Under the pieces are notes generated by a model that saw only the letters and a program-made list of their open reading frames with translations, had not been told where the DNA came from and ran no database searches. From Sphingobacterium thalpophilum (lineage in GTDB: Bacteria; Bacteroidota; Bacteroidia; B-17B0; Aurantibacillaceae): a DNA stretch of 34,472 nucleotides. Made by a program: the position numbers and the translations under genes. The stretch spans positions 1 to 34,472 of the forward strand of contig CALPON020000016.1 of the NCBI GenBank assembly GCA_943325195.2, in the 5' to 3' direction. Of the stretch, positions 23,656 through 30,769 are shown one piece after another; the stretch's first letter is position 1, and every line of letters starts with the position of its first letter.

Positions 23656-25752
23656 ATGCTGGACACGCCAATCGAATATCTTAAAACAATTGGACCCCAA
23701 AGGGCCGAGGTGTTGAAGAAAGACCTGAACATTTTTGTGTACAGAGACCTGCTCCTGCACTTTCCCTATCGCTATGTAGATCGCAGTCGCATTATCAGTG
23801 TGCGCGACATCCACGACGACCTTCCCTTTGTGCAATTACAAGGTGTCATCGACAGCATCGAAATTGTGGGAACCAAGCAAGCGAAGCGCCTGGTTGTTAT
23901 TTTCAGGGATCGCACCGGGGTCATCGAGTTGGTTTGGTTTAAAGGTTATAACTGGATGGCTCAAAAATTACAATTAGGCATTGAGTACCTTGTCTTTGGA
24001 AAAGCCTCAGTCTTTAACGGCCGCTTTAATTTAGCGCACCCAGAAATCGAGGTGATAACGCCGCAGCTCCTGTCGGAACTCTCGGCCATGCAACCGGTGT
24101 ACAATACCTCGGAAAAAATGAAATTAAGAGGAATGGACAGTGAAGGCATTCGCAAAGCCCAAAAACAGCTCTTCCTTCAGCTTCAACCACAGCATCTCAG
24201 CGAGAATCAAAGTGATGAGGTCATGGCGCAGTATCGCCTGCTTCCGCGTTTTGAAGCCTTTCAGACGATTCATTTTCCCGATAGTCCAGCTCATCTTTTA
24301 AAAGCAGAATTTCGTATTAAATTCGACGAATTATTTTATGTGCAACTCCGTCTTCTGCGACTCAACAAGGTCCGCAACCGCGATGTGGAAGGCTTTGTGT
24401 TTAAGAAAGTGGGCCCACTCTTCAATGATTTTTATGCAGAGCACCTGCCGTTTCAACTAACCGGGGCGCAGAAAAGAGTGATTAAGGAGATTCGTCAAGA
24501 TACGGGTTCGGGACATCAGATGAGTCGCCTGGTTCAGGGGGATGTCGGGAGCGGAAAAACCCTAGTGGCCTTGATGACTATGCTGCTGGCCCTGGACAAT
24601 GGCTTTCAGACCTGTCTGATGGCCCCCACCGAAATCCTTGCGCAACAACATTATCAGACATTTCAAGACCTTTTAAACCCTTTAGGCCTGCAGATTGCCC
24701 TGCTGACTGGCTCTGTAAAGGCGAAGGCCAGAAAAGTGATTCACCGGGACCTTCTGAGTGGCGACCTAAAAATACTGATTGGAACACATGCCTTGATTGA
24801 AGATAGTGTGCAGTTCCAAAACTTGGGGCTGGTGGTCATTGATGAACAGCATCGCTTTGGCGTGGCTCAGAGAGCGCGGCTGCGGGCGAAAAATACGACC
24901 GCCCCGCATATGTTGATTATGACGGCTACACCCATTCCTCGCACCCTGGCAATGACGCTATACGGCGATCTGGATACAAGTGTCATTGATGAATTACCTC
25001 CCGGCCGAAAACCTATAAAGACTATGCATTTCACCGAAAGCCAGCGCTTAAGGGTTTATGGTTTTATGCGTGAACAAATTGCCCTCGGTCGTCAGGTCTA
25101 TATTGTTTATCCACTCATCACCGAAAGTGAAAAAATGGATTATCAGAATCTTCAGCAGGGTTACGATCACATTATTACCGAATTCCCGCCGCCGCACTAC
25201 CAAGTGAGTATCGTACATGGTCAACTGCAGAACGAGCAAAAAGAATTTGAAATGCAGCGCTTCATCCGCCGGGAAACGCAGGTGATGGTGGCTACGACCG
25301 TGATTGAAGTAGGGGTGAATGTGCCCAATGCCAGTGTGATGATTATTGAAAGTGCCGAACGCTTTGGCTTAAGTCAGCTGCATCAATTGCGTGGACGGGT
25401 AGGGCGGGGGGCTGATCAGAGCTTTTGTATATTAATGACCGGTTTGAAGCTGGGCGCTGACAGCCGCTTGCGCATGGAAACCATGGTCCGGACCAACGAT
25501 GGTTTTGAAATCAGTGAGGTCGACCTCAAGTTAAGGGGACCCGGCGATCTAGAAGGCACCCAACAAAGCGGGGTCACGGATCTGCGACTGGCAAATCTGG
25601 CAGAGGATGGTCAGATTTTAATGATGGCCCGGCAGGCGGCACAAACTATTCTAGAAAGGGATATGGACTTAATTCTCCCCGAAAACAAAGTTTATCAAGA
25701 GGAACTCCGCAGCCTTCAGAATAACCGCCCAAATTGGAGCAAAATTGGCTAA
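23656..25752 (+). CDS. recG: ATP-dependent DNA helicase RecG
   Basis: A 698-residue superfamily 2 helicase that reverses stalled forks and acts on branched DNA. The N-terminal wedge/OB-fold region opens with 'LDTPIEYLKTIGPQRAEVLKKDLNIFVYRDLLLHFPYRYVDRS' and includes 'VQLQGVIDSIEIVG'. Helicase motifs: Walker A GDVGSGKTLVAL (near 294), 'LMAPTEILAQQHY', the DEQH box VVIDEQHRFGV (near 396), 'MTATPIPRTLAMTLYGDLD', 'ATTVIEVGVNVPNA', and motif VI QLRGRVGRG (near 577). The C-terminus 'GFEISEVDLKLRGPGDLEGTQQSG' is the RecG-specific TRG-region signature. Length and order match typical RecG. Divergent from the barrel gene. An 882-bp gene-poor stretch follows. Confidence 0.97.
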   Translation: MLDTPIEYLKTIGPQRAEVLKKDLNIFVYRDLLLHFPYRYVDRSRIISVRDIHDDLPFVQLQGVIDSIEIVGTKQAKRLVVIFRDRTGVIELVWFKGYNWMAQKLQLGIEYLVFGKASVFNGRFNLAHPEIEVITPQLLSELSAMQPVYNTSEKMKLRGMDSEGIRKAQKQLFLQLQPQHLSENQSDEVMAQYRLLPRFEAFQTIHFPDSPAHLLKAEFRIKFDELFYVQLRLLRLNKVRNRDVEGFVFKKVGPLFNDFYAEHLPFQLTGAQKRVIKEIRQDTGSGHQMSRLVQGDVGSGKTLVALMTMLLALDNGFQTCLMAPTEILAQQHYQTFQDLLNPLGLQIALLTGSVKAKARKVIHRDLLSGDLKILIGTHALIEDSVQFQNLGLVVIDEQHRFGVAQRARLRAKNTTAPHMLIMTATPIPRTLAMTLYGDLDTSVIDELPPGRKPIKTMHFTESQRLRVYGFMREQIALGRQVYIVYPLITESEKMDYQNLQQGYDHIITEFPPPHYQVSIVHGQLQNEQKEFEMQRFIRRETQVMVATTVIEVGVNVPNASVMIIESAERFGLSQLHQLRGRVGRGADQSFCILMTGLKLGADSRLRMETMVRTNDGFEISEVDLKLRGPGDLEGTQQSGVTDLRLANLAEDGQILMMARQAAQTILERDMDLILPENKVYQEELRSLQNNRPNWSKIG

Positions 25753-25858
25753 TTTCAGGTAGTCAGCCACTTAGCACCTCTTTTATGTTCGGGTTTTCTA
25801 GCTGAACAAGTGCTACGATATATTTCTCTACCCTGTGCGCGGTGACACTTATTTTTTT

Positions 25859-25866
25859 TATATTTG
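25859..25866 (+). promoter_or_regulatory. Perfect -7 element in the gap before the fibre operon
   Basis: TATATTTG matches TAnnTTTG exactly. It is about 770 bases before the first clear operon gene and 82 bases before the small ORF at 25949. With no matching -33 element in this A/T-rich stretch, chance occurrence is possible. Confidence 0.3.
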
Positions 25867-26157
25867 CTAGCCACTTCGAAACTAATTCTGATAATTTAGC
25901 GCATTTTTTATTTTTATTTATAGCTGTTAGTGTTATTATCTCAATTGAATGGGGTTTACCCTTTTCCTAGTGATTGGAGTGAGTAGGATTTTTATGAGAA
26001 TTATTTTAAAAATTTGTTTAGAAAAGATTCGCCTATCGGTAGTAGGCCCCGCACTTGTGTATTTCAGCGAAAAAGAGGTCCGCAGTTCTCCTTTGCCTCT
26101 GGTAACGAATACCTTCGGCTTGTGCAGTGAGCATACTCTTAAAGTAGTACCTTTATA

Positions 26158-26547
26158 ATGAAGTATTTATCTACTCTTATTATCAGCGAAATACCAATAT
26201 ATGCCTTTTCGCAAACAGCATCGGTCATCCGTTACAGCGGTGCCGAGCGGGAGCAATTCGGAAAAGCGGATTGCCTCAGCGGCATAGCCAAGAGGAATCC
26301 ATTCGTGTTTAATTCTTTCATAGTCAATGTTCCTCAGAAGAATGCGAATACCGGCAGCAAGTTGCAGGTGCCAGGCAGATTACCCCGAACAGCAAGGCTG
26401 AATTTAGCAGCGAATCGTCTGGATAATACCTCAAAAACAGGTTGTTTTTACTGCTCAACTGCCCTCCAAAATAAGGCAAATTTATGGATTGGGGCAGCGG
26501 GACTTAGTGACATTGCCGTGTACGTGCGCGCTGGCCATCCAAGCTGA
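26158..26547 (+). CDS. Doubtful small ORF, possible decayed relative of the fibre repeats
   Basis: A 129-residue ORF. Its N-terminus (MKYLSTLIISEIPIYAFSQTA) loosely resembles a signal peptide, although a Glu and Pro interrupt the hydrophobic core. The middle contains 'GIAKRNPFVFNSFIVNVPQKNANTG', which resembles one fibre repeat in the next gene ('GIASVTAVGNNSFLVNVPAPSFTNSG'), and near the end is 'GAAGLSDIAV', similar to 'SAAGLATVS' of another repeat. The rest shows no family. Its ATG overlaps the stop of the preceding small ORF. It could be a real small secreted protein, an eroded copy of the fibre gene, or chance; I cannot decide. Confidence 0.25.
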   Translation: MKYLSTLIISEIPIYAFSQTASVIRYSGAEREQFGKADCLSGIAKRNPFVFNSFIVNVPQKNANTGSKLQVPGRLPRTARLNLAANRLDNTSKTGCFYCSTALQNKANLWIGAAGLSDIAVYVRAGHPS

Positions 26548-26634
26548 ATCAGATTTGAGTAAGCCTGATAATGGTTGAAGTATCGAAGAAGATAAAATGA
26601 ATTAACTAATTGATAATTAAAACAGAGAGAACCG

Positions 26635-29028
26635 ATGAAAATTAAAATTACTTTATTGCTGTTATTTTTGGCTTCCCTTGTCTTTGGACAGGCGCCAAAA
26701 TTAATTAACTATCAGGGGATTGTTCGCGGTACTGATGGAGCCCCAACTATTAACCAGCCTATCAGTATCCGTTTTCAGATTTTGAAAGGTTCTCCAACTG
26801 GCACCCTGGTGTATACGGAGCTACAGTCATTGACGACTAATTCCCTCGGACTCATACAGACACAGATTGGGCTTTCTGCCAATCTAGGCAGCGTGGTGTG
26901 GAATGCAGCACAACTGTATCTGGAAGTAGCCATGGATATTACTGGCGGCAGCAATCTTTCAATTCTGGGAACGCAGCAAATTATGGGTGTACCTTACAGT
27001 TTTCTTGCAAATAACGTCCCCGCAGCCTATTCCCCTACAACCAACATTCTCAGTGTAGGGGAGAATACTTTTCAACTCTCTAGCCCTCCCCCCACCAGTA
27101 TGACTGCTACCGGCATTGCCAGTGTGACCGCAGTGGGTAATAATTCGTTTCTAGTGAATGTCCCTGCGCCTAGTTTTACCAATTCAGGTGCGGTGCAAAT
27201 CATCGGCACCTATCCTAATTACACAGTGGCTGCCGATAGTCCGACTATTACCGGCACTGGCAACGCGATTGTGACCACGCCTGTCACCAATTCCTTCGTG
27301 GTGGATGTCCCCTTTATGCAAATCACCACTACCAGCAGTGCGGGCCTCTCCGGCGTAAGCGGATCGGGAACCAATAGCGTGAATATTAATATTCCAGCGC
27401 CCACGCTTACAGGCTTGGGTGCGGTAACGATTGCGACCTCAACGGTTGCAAATACTTTCAGTATTACCGTGCCGCAAACCAGCATCGCCTTAACACAAAC
27501 TGGAACAACAGCGGGTTTAACATCCACCAGCCTCAATGACTTTACCCTCAATATACCAACACCTAGCATTAGTGCAGCGGGACTCGCCACTGTGTCAACA
27601 AATGGCGCTAGTTTCAGTGTCGGCGTGGCGCCTTTTACATATGTCAACACCACAGGAGTTTTGAGCTCCGGTCCAAATGCAGTTGTCGTGGCGCCCTTAC
27701 TGACTTTTAATAATGGTACCATCACTTCCGGTCCTGCTTCCAATTCTATCAGTCTTTCTTCCCTGACACCGTGGCTGCAGGGCGTGAATACGGTCACCCT
27801 CGCCAATAGCACCGACCGGGTTGGAATTGGTGCATCCGCTCCGACAGAAAACCTGCAAGTAGAATCGGCAGGCAATAGCAGTATTTCCATCTTATCCGGC
27901 GCATCTAATATCTCGGATTTAGGATTTGGAACAACTGCCAATCATGGTTTGGGACGACTCCGGTATGATAACACAACCGGATCTTTAGCCTTCTGGACCG
28001 CCGCAGCCCTTCGTGCGACATTAACCAACACGGGACAATTAGTAATTGGAATCGCTCCTTCTTATTCTTCCACAACCGGTTTAACAATTGGACGTCCAGG
28101 GGCCTTTAATAATCAAGTGATGATCACAGGTGGAGACAACAGTAACCTTTTTGGTGGCCTTCTCAGTCTCGGTGAAAATCTAAATCCAAGTTCTGGCTTT
28201 TCAATAAAATTAGATGCTGCTGGCAATCGTCTGCAAATCACCAATGACCTGGCTGGCAATTCGCCAATTGCAGCATTTGGAGGTTATGCTGGTTCCAGCA
28301 ATGGAATGGTAATTGGGTCTTCTTACGCCCCAGGAACCCAGGCGCCTGCAGAGGGCTTGGCAGTTCAGGGTTTTGTCGGAATCGGACTCAGTAGTCCAGC
28401 CGCCGCCCTCCATGTGAATGGTAACAGCATCATCACTGGCAGCACCTTGATTGGTGGAAATGCCTCCATTGTGGGCAGCGCCTCCGTCACAGGAAATGCG
28501 ACCATCACAGGCAATCACACTAATTTGGGGCAAACATTTGCAAATGGCAATGTGTTTGTGGGCACCAGTGCCACAGCACCTGCAGATGTCAGAGTGTTTG
28601 GCGGCGTGAAGATGGGGACAGAACTTGGCACAACGCAGGCACCCTACTATCCTGGTGGAAATGGCATGATTTACAGACGTGTTAACAGTACCGCATTTAA
28701 TTCGGTCGTTACACTGGCCCGTACAGCGGATATTACTTTTGAAACAGAAGCAACTACGGGAGGCATTCAAGTTACACGATCTACTGGTAATATCAATCAA
28801 ATCTGCCATTGTTCCGGAGTAAATGCCGCTGGTGTGACCGTTAATAAGATTTTCAACAATATTATTATTGGTACAACTCAGGTGTATAGTGCGACTGATA
28901 ATATTTTGTATTTCCGCTGTATCTTTGGTGATGTTTTTTCCAACGGACACATGACCGAAATAACGGTTAGCCGTTTTCCCGGCGATTACTACTGGATTGG
29001 ACATTTGATTTCAACTTTTAATCAATAA
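26635..29028 (+). CDS. Secreted tail-fibre-like repeat protein
   Basis: A 797-residue exported protein (signal peptide MKIKITLLLLFLASLVFGQ). Residues about 20-128 form the domain found at the N-terminus of many Bacteroidota tail-fibre-like proteins ('KLINYQGIVRGTDGAPTINQPISIRFQILKG...GTQQIMGVPYSFLANNV'). About 133-378 is a run of roughly ten degenerate repeats of about 25 residues with the core G-x-x-x-V-(x6-8)-N-S/T-F-x-V-x-V/I-P-x-P. About 390-600 has two 'VGIG-x-x-x-P-x-x-x-L-x-V' motifs, as seen in fibre/adhesin stalks. The C-terminus ('GHMTEITVSRFPGDYYWIGHLISTFNQ') is neither a T9SS sorting domain nor an endosialidase chaperone. It probably forms an elongated surface fibre. First clear gene of a tight operon, one base before the next start. 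Confidence 0.75.
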   Translation: MKIKITLLLLFLASLVFGQAPKLINYQGIVRGTDGAPTINQPISIRFQILKGSPTGTLVYTELQSLTTNSLGLIQTQIGLSANLGSVVWNAAQLYLEVAMDITGGSNLSILGTQQIMGVPYSFLANNVPAAYSPTTNILSVGENTFQLSSPPPTSMTATGIASVTAVGNNSFLVNVPAPSFTNSGAVQIIGTYPNYTVAADSPTITGTGNAIVTTPVTNSFVVDVPFMQITTTSSAGLSGVSGSGTNSVNINIPAPTLTGLGAVTIATSTVANTFSITVPQTSIALTQTGTTAGLTSTSLNDFTLNIPTPSISAAGLATVSTNGASFSVGVAPFTYVNTTGVLSSGPNAVVVAPLLTFNNGTITSGPASNSISLSSLTPWLQGVNTVTLANSTDRVGIGASAPTENLQVESAGNSSISILSGASNISDLGFGTTANHGLGRLRYDNTTGSLAFWTAAALRATLTNTGQLVIGIAPSYSSTTGLTIGRPGAFNNQVMITGGDNSNLFGGLLSLGENLNPSSGFSIKLDAAGNRLQITNDLAGNSPIAAFGGYAGSSNGMVIGSSYAPGTQAPAEGLAVQGFVGIGLSSPAAALHVNGNSIITGSTLIGGNASIVGSASVTGNATITGNHTNLGQTFANGNVFVGTSATAPADVRVFGGVKMGTELGTTQAPYYPGGNGMIYRRVNSTAFNSVVTLARTADITFETEATTGGIQVTRSTGNINQICHCSGVNAAGVTVNKIFNNIIIGTTQVYSATDNILYFRCIFGDVFSNGHMTEITVSRFPGDYYWIGHLISTFNQ

Positions 29029-29029
29029 C

Positions 29030-29842
29030 ATGAGGTTTTTTAAACTGCTTTCCAGCTTGACGGTGTTTTTTTTCTGTCTGAGTGCGAGAGCACAGGTCAG
29101 TCCTACTATTTCGCCAAATGTTCTGAATGCTGGGGGTGGCCATCGCGCTATTGGCACTTCCGGGTACTGGCTGACCGACAATGTGGGAGAACCTTTTACC
29201 GCTTCCTTAGGCCTAGGTACTCTCAATTATATGATCACCCAGGGCTTTCTTCAACCGGAAATTGTTAGTCCCGGTGGTTTCAGCGTCACCTCTCTTTATC
29301 AGGATATTCAGTGCCTAGACAAAGCAGATGATGCCTTTATCGCCTTGACCTTAACGACTACTGTAGGTAAATACCGTGCGAAATACCTATGGACGCCCGC
29401 ATCGGTTTGTCCTGATAATACGTGTGACCGCATCGACACATTGAAAGCCGGCTCCTACAGCGTTAAAGTGGCCATTGACTATACTACCAATGCAGGCGTC
29501 GCTAAATTAGATACCGTTCGTCTCGCCTTTACTATCCGCAACGCCACGCAACCATGCATCGTCAAGCCCTTTAGCGGTATAAGTCCAAATAATGATGGAA
29601 CGAATGATATTTTTACGATTGAAAATATTAAAGAATTTCCCAAGAACCATGTAAGCATATTTAACCGATGGGGGAATTTGGTATTTGATGTAGATGGCTA
29701 TGATATGGCGAAAGAAGGAAAGAACTGGCCTGATGCAGATGCACTCGATAAATTGCCTTCGAGTACCTATTTTTATATTATTCAATTGAATGATGGTGTT
29801 GGCTCCATTATTAAGGGTTGGGTGGAACTTATAAAAAACTAA
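29030..29842 (+). CDS. T9SS type-B (gliding-motility-associated C-terminal) secreted protein
   Basis: A 270-residue exported protein (signal peptide MRFFKLLSSLTVFFFCLSARA). The N-terminal part has the Bacteroidota surface-protein pattern 'SPNVLNAGGGHRAIGTSGYWLTDNVGEPFTA...NYMITQGFLQPE'. A short middle domain has cysteines (CLDKADDAF, CPDNTCDRI) and resembles SprB-like strands. The last 90 residues are a CHU_C/type-B sorting domain: 'FSGISPNNDGTNDIFTIENIKEFPKNHVSIFNRWGNLVFDVDGYD...GTYFYIIQL'-like ending in 'IIKGWVELIKN'. Such domains direct export by the type IX system and usually require a dedicated PorP/SprF partner, which is the next gene (three bases downstream). It starts one base after the fibre gene stop. 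Confidence 0.88.
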   Translation: MRFFKLLSSLTVFFFCLSARAQVSPTISPNVLNAGGGHRAIGTSGYWLTDNVGEPFTASLGLGTLNYMITQGFLQPEIVSPGGFSVTSLYQDIQCLDKADDAFIALTLTTTVGKYRAKYLWTPASVCPDNTCDRIDTLKAGSYSVKVAIDYTTNAGVAKLDTVRLAFTIRNATQPCIVKPFSGISPNNDGTNDIFTIENIKEFPKNHVSIFNRWGNLVFDVDGYDMAKEGKNWPDADALDKLPSSTYFYIIQLNDGVGSIIKGWVELIKN

Positions 29843-29845
29843 ACG

Positions 29846-30766
29846 ATGAATAAATTTTTGCGAATTACATTCTGTTTTGTTCTTGCAAGTTCCCTGCATG
29901 CGCAGCAGGATCCCCAATATAGCCTTTACCAGTTTAATCAGATGATTATTAATCCTGCCTATGCTGGTTCACGTGATAATTTAAGTGCGGTTGCTGCCAA
30001 CCGTCAGCAATGGGTCGGCTTCGATGGGGCACCTAAAACGACCTGCCTGAGTCTGCATGGTCCCGTCTTGCGAAAAAATTTAGGATTGGGCCTCACCCTG
30101 GTAAATGATATCATGGGACCACGCAATGTGACGAGTATATACGGGAATGTGGCGTATTTACTCAAGATCAGCAGCACTGCAAAGCTCTCCTTCGGACTGA
30201 ATGCCGGTTATAATCGCTATCAGTTCAATTTTGCCAAGATTGACTGGAATGTTTCTGAAGCTCCAAGCCAGTTCTTTAGTAATCAGACCACAGGAGCACT
30301 GGACATTAATGGGGGCGTGTATTTTAGAACACCTTCTTTTTTTCTTGGCGTCAGTGCTTCGCATTTGAATAATCCTACCGTCTACACTTATCAGGCGTTA
30401 TCTAACAATCAGTTTTCTTATCGTCTACGCACCCATTTATTTGTTAGTGCTGGCTATTCTCATCAGATCAACGATAACATCCTTTTTGCTCCAACCGCAC
30501 TTTTGAAGTTTGTGGACGGAACATTTAATGCAGATTTGAACATCAACTTTTTTGTCCACAAAGTATTTTGGGTTGGCGCCTTTTATAGAATGGGCTTTGG
30601 TCCCGGCCTCTTAACGCAGTATTGCATCAGTAAGAAGTTACGGATTGGCTTATCCTACGATACAGGTCTGCAGGCAGCCACAAGATTAGGCTCCAGCTTT
30701 GAAGCGATGTTTGGTTATGATTTTGGTGGCAGTAAGGCAAAAATGATTAATCCACGTTTTTTATAA
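29846..30766 (+). CDS. PorP/SprF family type IX secretion membrane protein
   Basis: A 306-residue outer-membrane protein (signal peptide MNKFLRITFCFVLASSLHA). The opening 'QQDPQYSLYQFNQMIINPAYAGSRDNLSAVAANRQQWVGFDGAPKTTCLSLHGPV' is the hallmark of PorP/SprF, followed by barrel strands and an end 'FEAMFGYDFGG'. In this family SprF is needed for secretion or surface attachment of SprB, and homologues are usually paired with type-B sorting-domain cargo. The cargo gene lies immediately upstream (three-base gap), so this is probably its specific partner. Three bases separate it from the PD40/OmpA gene that follows. I infer partnership from order; no interaction can be read from the sequence. Confidence 0.92.
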   Translation: MNKFLRITFCFVLASSLHAQQDPQYSLYQFNQMIINPAYAGSRDNLSAVAANRQQWVGFDGAPKTTCLSLHGPVLRKNLGLGLTLVNDIMGPRNVTSIYGNVAYLLKISSTAKLSFGLNAGYNRYQFNFAKIDWNVSEAPSQFFSNQTTGALDINGGVYFRTPSFFLGVSASHLNNPTVYTYQALSNNQFSYRLRTHLFVSAGYSHQINDNILFAPTALLKFVDGTFNADLNINFFVHKVFWVGAFYRMGFGPGLLTQYCISKKLRIGLSYDTGLQAATRLGSSFEAMFGYDFGGSKAKMINPRFL

Positions 30767-30769
30767 ACT

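Larger units (their letters stand above)
25753..26634. other. 882-bp gene-poor region between recG and the fibre operon
   Basis: The longest gap in the window. The first 200 bases are A/T-rich and include a perfect -7 element TATATTTG (25859-25866), but no good -33 element. A 69-residue ORF (25949-26158) has no recognisable features. The 129-residue ORF 26158-26547 is listed separately as doubtful. No ORF of 60 residues or more is on the minus strand in the track. No tRNA, terminator hairpin or transposase remnant could be recognised. The region may hold regulatory sequence for the downstream operon, a decayed gene, or both. Confidence 0.5.

Noticed and set aside
27219-27941. A 240-residue minus-strand ORF opposite the fibre repeats
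   Set aside because: It is antisense to a well-supported gene; its Val/Pro/Leu-rich repeats simply mirror the repetitive codons of the fibre gene, and it has no signal or domain.
28210-29004. A 264-residue minus-strand ORF opposite the fibre C-terminal half
   Set aside because: Antisense shadow with unusual Cys/His/Ile-rich composition and no recognisable family; the plus frame has a signal peptide and family motifs.
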